Of a stretch of DNA of 64,000 nucleotides, positions 25,936 through 34,067 are shown piece after piece; positions within the stretch are counted from its first letter, which is position 1, and each line of letters starts with the position of its first letter. The notes beneath the pieces were generated by a model. The model had not been told where the DNA came from. It saw only the letters and a program-made list of their open reading frames with translations, and did no database searches. Made by a program: the position numbers and the translations under genes. Origin of the DNA: Candidatus Poribacteria bacterium (GTDB taxonomy: Bacteria; Poribacteria; WGA-4E; WGA-3G); assembly GCA_028818705.1 (NCBI GenBank), contig JAPPNJ010000104.1:83934-147933 (forward strand), read 5' to 3'.

Positions 25936-26055
25936 TACAAGAAATGCTCCTTAGGAAATAGAGTTACCTTAAGCATAACTAAAAATTTACTAAATTACCA
26001 ATTTATTTTTTAATATTGCTTATCAATGAAGGTCAATGCGTAATTACGGACAGAC

Positions 26056-26178
26056 CAGAGCCATTCAATTGTCGGTTTTTTGTTGTGTTTGTGGAAGAAA
26101 CCGCGATTCAAAGATAGCACCTACAGAAGAATGTCGGGATTTGGAAATCCCTCCTACAGGGGAATTGAATGTCTCTGA
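26056..26178. mobile_element. MITE copy 3 (divergent)
   Basis: Begins CAGAGCCATTCAATTGTC and ends GAATTGAATGTCTCTG plus A. The flanks CGGACAGAC (26047-26055) and CGGATAGAC (26179-26187) match at 8 of 9 bases, an aged target duplication. The interior differs from the other copies, so this is an older or subfamily member. Confidence 0.75.
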
Positions 26179-26196
26179 CGGATAGACGGGGTCATT

Positions 26197-26220
26197 ATAT
26201 AGTAGAGTTTAGAATTAATC
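26197..26220. repeat. Recurrent intergenic motif TTTTAGAATTAC, copy 2 (variant)
   Basis: Sequence atatagtagagtttagaattaatc, related to the copies at 7637, 32498 and 33923. It is followed by GGCGAGGA and CCTCGCC repeats. Confidence 0.45.
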
Positions 26221-26257
26221 CGAGACTCCACATCGGCGAGGAGTGTAAAGCTAAGAC

Positions 26258-26282
26258 AAATTATGCTTTCGTAGCATAATTT
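26258..26282. repeat. Hairpin AAATTATGCT-ttcgt-AGCATAATTT
   Basis: A perfect 10-bp stem with a TTCG-type loop, lying in the MITE-rich gap. It is not followed by a T-run on either strand, so it is not a clear terminator. Confidence 0.6.
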
Positions 26283-26551
26283 GAAACCTCGCCTACCTTA
26301 TTTTTAGGGGAACTGGGGTTAGGAACCTCGCCAGCGGCTTTAAGGTGAATCGCTCGTGAAAGAAAAGAGGAGAATCAAGGTGGAATTTAGGTTGAAAAAA
26401 AGCGTGTCGTTAAGTTAAAAATATATTCACATTTGTGTTTTCACGGAGAATGGGTTTATTCGATGTCACGAACCCGCGTGACACCTACCCTGATAAAATT
26501 CTCCGTGAAGCCTCCGTGAATCGTACTGAAAACCGATAATACAATTACCCT

Positions 26552-26675
26552 CAGAGGCATTCAGTTTTCGGTTTTTTGAGTGCGTTATGGGCAATAGGGG
26601 GGCGCTGCTTTCGGCAAGAGTCGGGGTTACAAACCCCTCCTACAAGAGTGATTCGGGACCATTGAATGGCTCTGC
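26552..26675. mobile_element. MITE copy 4
   Basis: Begins CAGAGGCATTCAGTT, ends ATTGAATGGCTCTG plus C. The 9-bp direct repeat AATTACCCT flanks it at 26543-26551 and 26676-26684. The right duplicate also serves as the left flank of copy 5. Confidence 0.85.
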
Positions 26676-26684
26676 AATTACCCT

Positions 26685-26801
26685 CAGAGGCATTCAGTTT
26701 TTTGAGTGCGTTATGGGCAATAGGGGGGTGCTGCTTTCCGCAAGAATCGGGGTTACAAACCCCTCCTACAAGAGTGATTCGGGACCATTGAATGGCTCTG
26801 C
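26685..26801. mobile_element. MITE copy 5, adjacent to copy 4
   Basis: Begins CAGAGGCATTCAGTT with a small internal deletion (the TCGGTT after the first repeat is missing) and ends TTGAATGGCTCTG plus C. The flanks AATTACCCT at 26676-26684 and 26802-26810 make three copies of the target sequence around two elements, implying either repeated insertion at one site or a tandem duplication. Confidence 0.85.
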
Positions 26802-26900
26802 AATTACCCTACCGACAGATTGCAATGAGAGCGGAGATGTGCTATACTAATAAGGCACAGGCTAACAGCCTATGCTACATGAGAGAACCGACAATCTGAC

Positions 26901-27620
26901 ATGCACATCGAAATACTCGATTATCCACTCGTCTATATCCCCGCTGGTGAATTTATCATGGGGACGATTCCTACCGGACTCCGCAAAACGGATCCAGAGG
27001 AACCGCAACGGAGTGTCCTGCTCGATGCTTATGCTATCGGTGTATATCAGGTCACGAACGCCCAGTACGCACAATTTGTGGAGGCGACGGGGCATCCACA
27101 TCCACTTTTCTGGAGGGAGGAACATCTCAACGCTCCTGATTTTCCTGTCGTCGGGATAAGTTGGGACGATGCGATGCACTTCTTGGCATGGCTCAATAGA
27201 CTTGAAAATGGTGCGTATCGCTTACCCACTGAGGCGGAATGGGAGAAGGCGGCGCGCGGCACCGATGCTCGCGAGTATCCTTGGGGAGATGCATGGAATG
27301 CGAACAGCGCAAACACATCGGAATCGGGGAATAGACGGTTGATGCCCGTCGGGAGTTATCCGTCAGGTGTGAGTCCTTATGGGTGCTACGATATGGCAGG
27401 CAATGCTTATGACTGGTGCAGCGACTGGTTTCATATAGAGACCTACAAATACTCGCCTGCGGAGAATCCGTTGGGGGCGAGTGAAGGACGTCGGCGGGTG
27501 ATTCGCGGGGGTTCATGGATCGCACGTGGCGAGTTTGCTGCTCGGTGTGCTAATCGTGCTGCGTATGAACCGATACAGGCTATTCATAGCGTCGGGTTTC
27601 GGATTGCTAAGGAAGTCTGA
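26901..27620 (+). CDS. Formylglycine-generating enzyme (SUMF1/FGE-sulfatase) domain protein
   Basis: A 239-residue protein with the whole FGE-sulfatase domain: VYIPAGEFIMGT near the N-terminus, VTNAQYAQFVEATG, PVVGISWDDAMHFLAWL, YRLPTEAEWEKAARG, YPWGD, and the C-terminal MAGNAYDWCSDWF and RVIRGGSWIARGE. In true FGE two cysteines catalyse oxidation of a sulfatase cysteine; here the conserved C-terminal region keeps one Cys (DWCSDW) and ARCANR, but no sulfatase is nearby and many bacterial members are binding or non-FGE enzymes. There is no signal peptide. It stands downstream of the MITE pair, without a good ribosome binding site before the ATG. Confidence 0.85.
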   Translation: MHIEILDYPLVYIPAGEFIMGTIPTGLRKTDPEEPQRSVLLDAYAIGVYQVTNAQYAQFVEATGHPHPLFWREEHLNAPDFPVVGISWDDAMHFLAWLNRLENGAYRLPTEAEWEKAARGTDAREYPWGDAWNANSANTSESGNRRLMPVGSYPSGVSPYGCYDMAGNAYDWCSDWFHIETYKYSPAENPLGASEGRRRVIRGGSWIARGEFAARCANRAAYEPIQAIHSVGFRIAKEV

Positions 27621-27724
27621 ACTGTGATTTATGGGATTAGTAGATATACCATGATTCAAGCCCCTAAAGAATCAGAATCAGGATCAACGTCAGAATGCGC
27701 GTGTGGCATTCCGTGGGGGCAAAA

Positions 27725-27864
27725 TTTGGAAACCTCGCCAGCGAGGAAAGTCGGGGTTGGAAACCCCTCCTACAAGAAGCGTTTGATTGAACGTTCCTAA
27801 GACTGAGGTTTGGAAACCTCGCCAGCGAGGAAAGGTCGGGGTTGGAAACCCCTCCTACAAGAAA
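27725..27864. repeat. Two copies of a compound palindromic repeat
   Basis: Two copies (about 27725-27778 and 27809-27864) of GGAAACCTCGCCAGCGAGG followed by TCGGGGTTGGAAACCCC and TCCTACAAG. Each half is palindromic. Parts of the same phrase occur inside the MITEs and at 7680-7700, 26305 and 33960. The second copy runs to just before the mutY start. Confidence 0.75.
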
Positions 27865-27872
27865 AAAATGCT

Positions 27873-28955
27873 ATGCATCAAAAGCCATTACCCCAATACT
27901 CCCAAGACTTTCGAGATAGCTTGTTAGATTGGTTCAGAGACTACCAGCGTGATATGCCGTGGCGCAACACCGATAACCCATATTATATCTGGGTCTCTGA
28001 GGTAATGCTCCAACAAACACAGGTCAAGAAGGTTGTGGATTACTATAATAGATTCATCGCACGGTTTCCAGATGTTCAGCACTTGGCAGCGGCTCCACTC
28101 CAAGATGTGCTAAAGGTTTGGGAAGGCTTAGGGTATTACGCCAGGGCACGGAACCTGCACAAAGCCGCCCAGGTTATCGTGAACGAACTGAATGGAAGGA
28201 TCCCGCGGGACTATGCGACGTTTCGGAAATTGCCGGGTGTTGGGGACTATAGTGCAGCGGCGGTGCAAAGCATCGCCTTTGATGAACCTTACGCCGCTGT
28301 AGACGGGAATATCAAGCGTGTGTTGGCGCGCCTGTTCCTCATGGATGCCCCGGTTAACGATGCCAAGTCGGCGAAACTGTTCCAGCGGCGAGCTGACGAA
28401 CTCTTGGATTCGACGGCTCCGGGACTTTTCAATCAGGCGATGATGGAGTTGGGGGCAACTGTCTGTCGTCCACAATCGCCGATCTGTCTTGTTTGTCCTG
28501 TGAACGCGTTCTGTGAAGCATTTCAGACGGCACGTCAAGACGAATTTCCACAACGACGTGAGACGAAACCTGTGCCGGAACATCATATTGCAGTAGGGGT
28601 CATTTACAGAGCGGATGAGGTGTTAATCACGCAGCGGCAGTTTGAAGGTCTGCTCGGTGGGCTTTGGGAGTTCCCCGGCGGGCGGATCGCTGAGGGTGAA
28701 GCCGCTGAAGTGGCGTGCGTTCGGAACATCAGGGAGGTTGTTAATCTCTCGGTTAGGAATATAGAATACCTCACCCGTGTGAGGCACGCCTTCACACATT
28801 TCAAGATAGTCGTGGATGTTTTTACGTGCGATTATCAATCGGGTGAGGTAATTCTGGACGGACCGCGGGATGCGAAGTGGATTGCGATTGAGGCGTTAGG
28901 TGATTATCCGCTCCCGCGTGCGACGCATAAGTTTTTGGACAAGTTAATTGTCTGA
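27873..28955 (+). CDS. mutY: A/G-specific adenine glycosylase MutY
   Basis: A 360-residue base-excision repair glycosylase that removes adenine opposite 8-oxoguanine. Catalytic Glu43 lies in SEVMLQQTQV, the helix-hairpin-helix in LPGVGDYSAAA (120-130, with Tyr126), catalytic Asp144 in VDGN, and the 4Fe-4S ligands are Cys198, Cys205, Cys208 and Cys214 (C-x6-C-x2-C-x5-C). A C-terminal NUDIX-like domain (LGGLWEFPGGRI) recognises 8-oxoG. I chose the ATG at 27873 because the frame upstream of it is only the translated palindromic repeat. The gene ends 12 bases inside the convergent aldo/keto reductase gene. Confidence 0.93.
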   Translation: MHQKPLPQYSQDFRDSLLDWFRDYQRDMPWRNTDNPYYIWVSEVMLQQTQVKKVVDYYNRFIARFPDVQHLAAAPLQDVLKVWEGLGYYARARNLHKAAQVIVNELNGRIPRDYATFRKLPGVGDYSAAAVQSIAFDEPYAAVDGNIKRVLARLFLMDAPVNDAKSAKLFQRRADELLDSTAPGLFNQAMMELGATVCRPQSPICLVCPVNAFCEAFQTARQDEFPQRRETKPVPEHHIAVGVIYRADEVLITQRQFEGLLGGLWEFPGGRIAEGEAAEVACVRNIREVVNLSVRNIEYLTRVRHAFTHFKIVVDVFTCDYQSGEVILDGPRDAKWIAIEALGDYPLPRATHKFLDKLIV

Positions 28956-29894
28956 TCCGAAGCGTGCTTCGTATTTCTTCCATACCGCATCGGGTAGCGG
29001 CGTACTGGCGGCTATGAGATTTGCCTCAAGCTGCTCGACGTTGAGACTCCCGATGTTGTTGCCTTGAATCCGTGCCTCTTTCAGACAGAACTGAAGCGCG
29101 AGTTGTAGGATGCTGATGCTTTCTTCAACGCACCATTCCCAAATTGGGTATGCTGCTGCAACATCACCTTCTTTTTTCCACCGTCCCCTTGCAATCTCAG
29201 CGTCGAGATCGACACCTGTGAGGATACCGCGCAGGATCGACCAACCGTTCATAACCCCGATATCGTGTTCAGCGGCGTACGGAAGGATCTCGTCAACAGC
29301 GGTCTGTCGGATGAGGTTGTAGTCGTTGAAGCACAAGATAAGATCGACATCACCGGTTGCCATCGCTTTAAGATGAAAGTCATGGGGACGCATGCCGTAG
29401 CCGAGGAACCGTACGAGTCCGCGTGCTTTGCACTGAAGCAAGCCGTCGAGTGTGCCACCCTTCTCAAGGGTCGGATCGATTTCGCCGGGGTCGTGGATGA
29501 GCATACCATCGAAATAATCCGTGCCGAGGAGTTCAAGTTGGTTTTCGAGGTCAGCGATTGCGCGTTCAGCGGAATAGTCAGGTCTACCTTCTCCATAGCC
29601 TCCCCATTCTGCAGCGGAGTGGCAACAGAGTCTGCCGGTAATGATAACATTTTCGCGCGGAATCTCCTTTAGTGCCAATCCGAGTTTCCGCATCGAGTCC
29701 CCATAACAACGAGCGCAATCGAAATGATTAACACCGATGGAGACTGCGTGTTTAACGAGTGCCACAGCCTCTTCATCTGATACGAAGCCAAAATTATTTC
29801 CGAACCCCTGTGTGCCGAACGGAATGACCGGAATACTCAATTCCGTGCGTCCCAATCGCCGCCTTGGAATCGTAGGTAAAGCTTGATTTGCCAT
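28944..29894 (-). CDS. Aldo/keto reductase family protein with altered catalytic lysine
   Basis: A 316-residue TIM-barrel AKR. The N-terminus RRRLGRTELSIPVIPFGTQG and NHFDCARCYGDS give the conserved Asp59 and Tyr64; His134 is in LIHDPGEID. The catalytic Lys normally found in an IITTKV-like strand appears replaced (VIITGRL, Arg88), followed by a nonstandard CCHSAAEWGG insertion. Such proteins are frequent in Poribacteria and planctomycetes and may act as isomerase- or lyase-like variants rather than NADPH reductases. AGGA lies five bases upstream of the ATG. The 3' end overlaps mutY by 12 bases. Confidence 0.85.
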   Translation of the reverse strand: MANQALPTIPRRRLGRTELSIPVIPFGTQGFGNNFGFVSDEEAVALVKHAVSIGVNHFDCARCYGDSMRKLGLALKEIPRENVIITGRLCCHSAAEWGGYGEGRPDYSAERAIADLENQLELLGTDYFDGMLIHDPGEIDPTLEKGGTLDGLLQCKARGLVRFLGYGMRPHDFHLKAMATGDVDLILCFNDYNLIRQTAVDEILPYAAEHDIGVMNGWSILRGILTGVDLDAEIARGRWKKEGDVAAAYPIWEWCVEESISILQLALQFCLKEARIQGNNIGSLNVEQLEANLIAASTPLPDAVWKKYEARFGSDN

Positions 29895-30069
29895 AAGAGT
29901 CCTCTCTGTTAGTAGTCAGTTATCGGTAGTCGGTTGTCGGTTAATAGCCTTTGCTGTAACAATTCATTACTTCTTGGAAGCATTCTAAATTGGGGAAGAT
30001 TGTTACCAGTGTTCTCTGAACTGAAAACTGAAAGTGAACGAAGTGAACGCTCTGACAACTAACAACCCT

Positions 30070-30696
30070 TTAATACTTATCCGAGCCTTCAAGCGGGAGT
30101 GGAATCGCCCAGATATTCCGATACCGAACGTCATTGCCGTGATCCTGCAGGCGGAGTGGACCGGGTTGAGCAAGTTCTGAATCCGCGCCCCCAACTGTTG
30201 TTCCAGCGATCTGCGCGTTATTGATGATTACCAAACCGTTTTGGATGACTGTTATGCGTGGACCTTCGCTCATCTCACCAGTGTCGTTAAAACGGGGTGC
30301 CCGGAAGACGATATCGTAAGTCTGCCATTCAAGGGGCGGTTTACAGGCGTTGACGAGCGGTGCAAACTGGTTGTAAATTGCGCCGCAGTCGCCCATTCCA
30401 GGGACAGAAATGCCGTAGGAGTCCAATACCTGGACTTCATACCGACCTTGAAGGAATACACCGCTGTTGCCTTTTGCCTGTCCAGTTGCTTCGGGCATAT
30501 CGGGGCATCTGAATTCAACATGGACGAAATGATCTGTGAAGGTTTCTTTGCTTACTACATCGCCGGTGCGTGGGACGACAAGCATTTGCCCATCTTCGAC
30601 TTTCCAACTCGGTGTGCTGCCATCTTGGCTCGTCCAACCACTAAGGTCTGTGCCGTCAAAAAGAATGACTGCGGATTCTGGAGGTGTTTGTGTCAT
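30070..30696 (-). CDS. DUF1080 (3-keto-disaccharide hydrolase) domain protein
   Basis: A 208-residue beta-sandwich protein. ILFDGTDLSGW near the N-terminus, FTDHFVHVEFRCP, SGVFLQGRYEVQVLDSYG, CGAIY and the C-terminal NDVRYRNIWAIPL are the signature segments of DUF1080 (concanavalin-like fold). Members are implicated in binding or hydrolysing glycans; 3-keto-glycoside hydrolase activity is reported for some. No signal peptide is visible, unlike many relatives. AGGA lies five bases before the ATG. It is not clearly in an operon. Confidence 0.85.
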   Translation of the reverse strand: MTQTPPESAVILFDGTDLSGWTSQDGSTPSWKVEDGQMLVVPRTGDVVSKETFTDHFVHVEFRCPDMPEATGQAKGNSGVFLQGRYEVQVLDSYGISVPGMGDCGAIYNQFAPLVNACKPPLEWQTYDIVFRAPRFNDTGEMSEGPRITVIQNGLVIINNAQIAGTTVGGADSELAQPGPLRLQDHGNDVRYRNIWAIPLPLEGSDKY

Positions 30697-30814
30697 GGTT
30701 TTCCTTTCACACGCGCTATGCGTGGGTTAGTGAACAGAAAATAGAATTTTCCATCATTTTAACGCAAATCGCTTTTTTGTCAAGGGATTAGGTGCAGTTG
30801 CTACTGGCACAATA

Positions 30815-32410
30815 TCATACCTGCGAAGGTAGTGATTGAAGGACGGGAATAACATAACTATGGATCGTACAGTCATCCACCCTATCTGTTTCGAGGCGGT
30901 GCTCTGGATTCTCGCGATAATCGAACACGACGTAATAACCCTCTGTTGCTCCTTCTGATTTCAGGTATGTTGATAGTTGTTGTTTGCCGGTCTGATAACC
31001 GCGTTCGCTTCGCCAGACCTTCGTTTCTACAACATAACTTTGTCCGTTGTGTGAGATAATGAGATCGGCTCGGCCTCTACCCGTTGGGACTTCTAAGTGC
31101 ATAGTTGCACCAACGATTTTCACAAACTCGTCAAGATATGCGAAGAGCAGGTATTGCCCAACGAATTCTTTTGGTGTATCGGGGACTTGGAGTATTCTGT
31201 AGCCAGCGCGCGCAATGAAATCCTTAAAGTTTTCGATGAGTGTCTGCATCTGAAGCTGCCCGGTGGGGGTCATATATTCCGAAAAGTCAGCGGGCCCGTC
31301 TTGGAGGAAGTATTCTTCCTCAAGTCCGTTTATGAGGGGTTGGAATGCTTGCAAAACTCGGTGTAGATAGATTGGATTGAGAATCTGACACATTCCGTCT
31401 TCATCTGCACCGATGATACCGTAAGTTGCTAACTCGCTGATAATCTCATTGTCAAGATTAAAGCGTCTACTTTCTTGGTAAAAAGCGATATGCATGAGCA
31501 TTTTTTCAAAACGCGGATCTCTACGTACGTTTGTAATAAGGTGTGAAATGTTGGTATTTCGCTCCACCAAGAGTTGTTCGTGTGCTTCCGAGAGGTGGGA
31601 CCTCTGAATCGTTTCGGTTTTAGGAATGTCAAGTTCCTCCGTGAGAATCTGCGCGAACCTGTTGACAAGGAAAGGTTGTCCTGCCGTCTGTTTATGAATC
31701 ATTTCAACAACTTTGGGCGCGAATGGCTGTCCAATTTCATGGGTGTACTGATCAAACAACTCATGCACCTGCTCCAAGCTAAAGTTTGGCAGCGTAAATT
31801 CGTCCTGTATGTTGAACGGAGAGATGGAGCGATCGTAGTTGAGTTGTGTTATGTTTTTGACACCGACGATACCAACGCTATATGGAGAGCGGGCTTCGCG
31901 TCCAGCAAGATATATCCGACGGAGCGAGCGGAGCAAACCGTTAAGGGCACCTTGTGGAATGCCATCGAATTCGTCAATAATCAGAACGACTCGCGGATTT
32001 TCCGCTAAAATGGCGAATTGTTCAAAAAATTCACGCATTGAGAGATGGTTCGTTATCCGTGCGTTTGCCAAGAAGTCGCTGAGTTCTGAAGAGAGTTGCT
32101 CGCCGCGGACTCGGAGAACCTTCTGAATTTCCTTACCAATTTCTCTACAAAGGGAGCCATAAAACTCGTTAGGTGTGATGTCTTCGTACTCCTCGAAATT
32201 GAGCTGTATCGGAAAATAGTCTTTCCCTTCCTGCCTAAGAATCTTGAGGGCATCTTGGAAAAACGTGGTTTTGCCTGTTTGTCGTGGGGCAAAGAGGACG
32301 ATATAGCGTCCCTCTTTAACGCGACTAATGAAATCAGCCAGTTCTTCACTCCGGGCAACGACATAGTTATCTTTAGGATTGACGGGCCCTTGTGTTCCAA
32401 ATCGTCTCAT
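30815..32410 (-). CDS. AAA-family ATPase with C-terminal PD-(D/E)xK nuclease-like domain
   Basis: A 531-residue protein when started at the ATG at 32410, which has GGGAG seven bases upstream. Walker A is APRQTGKTT (41-49) and Walker B VVLIIDEFD (141-149), of the archaeal-ATPase/STAND-like AAA_14 type. The C-terminal region has Asp449 in RADLI followed by VVETKVW (Glu462, Lys464), the PD-(D/E)xK core, then a helix and YYVVFDYR strand. Proteins of this architecture are abundant in Poribacteria, Bacteroidetes and anaerobes, and may be mobile or defence-linked; the cellular role is unknown. It lies alone between DUF1080 and hisC. Confidence 0.8.
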   Translation of the reverse strand: MRRFGTQGPVNPKDNYVVARSEELADFISRVKEGRYIVLFAPRQTGKTTFFQDALKILRQEGKDYFPIQLNFEEYEDITPNEFYGSLCREIGKEIQKVLRVRGEQLSSELSDFLANARITNHLSMREFFEQFAILAENPRVVLIIDEFDGIPQGALNGLLRSLRRIYLAGREARSPYSVGIVGVKNITQLNYDRSISPFNIQDEFTLPNFSLEQVHELFDQYTHEIGQPFAPKVVEMIHKQTAGQPFLVNRFAQILTEELDIPKTETIQRSHLSEAHEQLLVERNTNISHLITNVRRDPRFEKMLMHIAFYQESRRFNLDNEIISELATYGIIGADEDGMCQILNPIYLHRVLQAFQPLINGLEEEYFLQDGPADFSEYMTPTGQLQMQTLIENFKDFIARAGYRILQVPDTPKEFVGQYLLFAYLDEFVKIVGATMHLEVPTGRGRADLIISHNGQSYVVETKVWRSERGYQTGKQQLSTYLKSEGATEGYYVVFDYRENPEHRLETDRVDDCTIHSYVIPVLQSLPSQV

Positions 32411-32497
32411 ATCTTTCTCCCTTCTTTCGAGTGCCAAACATTGTATCAGATTTGGGTGCGAAAGTCAATCATGTTCTTGGTCGTATACGGAGGCATT

Positions 32498-32520
32498 TAT
32501 GGTAGATTTTAGAATTACTT
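32498..32520. repeat. Recurrent intergenic motif TTTTAGAATTAC, copy 3
   Basis: Sequence tatggtagattttagaattactt, about 130 bases upstream of hisC; see the copies at 7637, 26197 and 33923. Confidence 0.5.
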
Positions 32521-32573
32521 GGATGGTTTCCGAGAGGGTGAGGCCAATAGGTCCCCTTCAGACGCGAAAAAAG

Positions 32574-32602
32574 TTTTGAAAAAATGAACAGTGTGGTATA
32601 AT
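32574..32602 (+). promoter_or_regulatory. Candidate hisC promoter
   Basis: TATAAT at 32597-32602 with TTTTGA at 32574-32579 (17-base spacer), 51 bases before the chosen hisC ATG. The -10 is perfect, the -35 weak. Confidence 0.45.
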
Positions 32603-32652
32603 ACATGTTGTATTTGGACGCAACTTGCAGGGAAAGAGAAATAAAAGGCATT

Positions 32653-33735
32653 ATGCTCAGACCAAAACCCAGCATCGACACAATTCAACCCTATCAGGGT
32701 GGCAAACCGATTGAAGAGGTCCAGCGCGAGTTGGGCATCGTTGATATTATCAAACTGGCATCCAACGAAAACCCGTTGGGTCCATCACCATTAGCGGTGC
32801 AGGCGATCGCTGAGAGTGCTAGGCGGGTACATCTCTATCCCGACGGTAACGCCTTCTACCTAAAAAACGATCTTGCGCGTCATCTGGGGGTTTCAACTGA
32901 ACAACTGATTTTAGGAAACGGTTCAAACGACGTACTACAACTCATCGCTGAGGCGTATGTCGCTCCTGATGATGAGGTCATCTATGCAGCCGGGGCATTC
33001 ATCGTCTATAGTCTTGTAACGAAGTTGTGTAGTGCAACAGCTGTTGTCGTGCCAATGCAGAACGATACACACGACCTATCCGCTATGGCAGCAGCAATCA
33101 CCGATAGGACAAAAGTTATCTTCATTGCCAACCCGAACAACCCGACGGGAACGATGGTTCCTGCCGATGAGACAGCTGTTTTCATGGAACGGGTGCCGGA
33201 CGATGTCCTTGTCGTTTTTGATGAGGCATACTATGAATATGTGCTCCGTTCGGACTACCCACAGACACTGCCATACATCTTAGAGGGGCGGAATTTTATC
33301 ATTACTCGGACATTTTCCAAGATCTATGGGCTTGCTGGACTTCGCATCGGCTACGGTATCGCACCGCCTGCATTGATTGAGACGCTAAATCGCGTCCGAC
33401 AACCCTTCAATTGTAGTTTGGTAGGACAGGCAGCGGCGCGTGCAGCACTGAAGGACACCGACCACGTCAAAAAGAGCCAAGCGAGTAACATTGCAGGAAA
33501 AGTGCTTCTCTACGAAGCGTTTGATGACATGGGACTGCGTTACGCACCAACCGAAGGCAATTTCATTATGCTCCATCTCGAACAGTTAGGTGCAGACGTT
33601 GCCGATGCCTTACTCCAAAAAGGGATTATCGTCCGACCAATCGCTGGATACGGCTATCCAGATGCTGTCCGTGTAACCATTGGCACAGAAAAAGAAAACG
33701 AAAGATTTATCACTGCTTTAAAACAAATCTTGTAA
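32653..33735 (+). CDS. hisC: Histidinol-phosphate aminotransferase
   Basis: A 360-residue class I/II PLP aminotransferase. LASNENPLGPSP (35-46) and the PLP lysine Lys223 in RTFSKIYGLAGLRIGYG, together with ANPNNPTG (159-166) and VFDEAYYEY (188-196), identify the HisC subfamily, which converts imidazole acetol phosphate to histidinol phosphate. I chose the ATG at 32653 because AAAGG precedes it and family proteins begin near there; the upstream extension to 32605 is not conserved-looking. It is not adjacent to other histidine genes; hisD lies 24 kb away, so the pathway is dispersed. Confidence 0.88.
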   Translation: MLRPKPSIDTIQPYQGGKPIEEVQRELGIVDIIKLASNENPLGPSPLAVQAIAESARRVHLYPDGNAFYLKNDLARHLGVSTEQLILGNGSNDVLQLIAEAYVAPDDEVIYAAGAFIVYSLVTKLCSATAVVVPMQNDTHDLSAMAAAITDRTKVIFIANPNNPTGTMVPADETAVFMERVPDDVLVVFDEAYYEYVLRSDYPQTLPYILEGRNFIITRTFSKIYGLAGLRIGYGIAPPALIETLNRVRQPFNCSLVGQAAARAALKDTDHVKKSQASNIAGKVLLYEAFDDMGLRYAPTEGNFIMLHLEQLGADVADALLQKGIIVRPIAGYGYPDAVRVTIGTEKENERFITALKQIL

Positions 33736-34032
33736 ATCCGTGATTAAAAACCGTTCAAGCAAGTTTGAATATTAAATATACCCTTTGTATATCGAGAACG
33801 GGCGGGGAAACCCTGAAGAAACACCCCAGCAAAAACCCCCTACAAGTTCGGTGTCTGCTGGAAAATTGGAAAATCAATAATTTATTATTTAATATTGCTC
33901 AACCCAACCTACGTTCTAATAACTATGGTAGGTTTTAGAATTACTTTGACGTGCTGCAGCGGCGAGGTTGGAAACCTGGTCTACCGCGATCGGGGTGCGT
34001 TTAGGGTTGGGGAACCCAACCCTAAACTACTG
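33736..34032. other. Repeat-rich gap with a degenerate MITE-like segment
   Basis: About 300 bases without a gene. A segment from roughly 33771 (GAATATTAAATATA) to 33899 (TATTTAATATTGCT) has imperfect inverted ends resembling the IS630 terminal repeats at 24757 and 26020, so it may be an IS630-derived MITE remnant. A TTTTAGAATTAC motif copy (33923-33947) and a GGCGAGGTTGGAAACCTGG palindrome follow. Confidence 0.45.
33923..33947. repeat. Recurrent intergenic motif TTTTAGAATTAC, copy 4
   Basis: Sequence ctatggtaggttttagaattacttt, 120 bases upstream of ispG; nearly identical to the copy upstream of hisC. Confidence 0.5.
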
Positions 34033-34060
34033 TTCACATATTTTTAGGATTTACTATAAT
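34033..34060 (+). promoter_or_regulatory. Candidate ispG promoter, leaderless geometry
   Basis: TTCACA (34033-34038), 16-base spacer, TATAAT (34055-34060). The ispG ATG at 34068 follows the -10 box by seven bases, and no ribosome binding site precedes it, as in the promoter at 24429-24457. Confidence 0.6.
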
Positions 34061-34067
34061 AGCCATT

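Larger units (their letters stand above)
24757..26020 (-). mobile_element. IS630-family insertion sequence, about 1264 bp
   Basis: The ends are inverted repeats AGCAATATTAAA (24757-24768) and its complement TTTAATATTGCT (26009-26020), each flanked by TA, the target duplicated by IS630/Tc1-mariner elements. Inside lies one transposase split into two overlapping frames. It sits between the defence-like operon with its small gene and a cluster of MITEs. Confidence 0.8.

Noticed and set aside
26587..26850. Open frame across the MITE pair
   Set aside because: It is the MITE sequence translated twice; the elements are non-coding.
27810..27872. N-terminal extension of MutY from 27810
   Set aside because: The extra 21 residues are a translation of the palindromic intergenic repeat; the family begins at the ATG at 27873.
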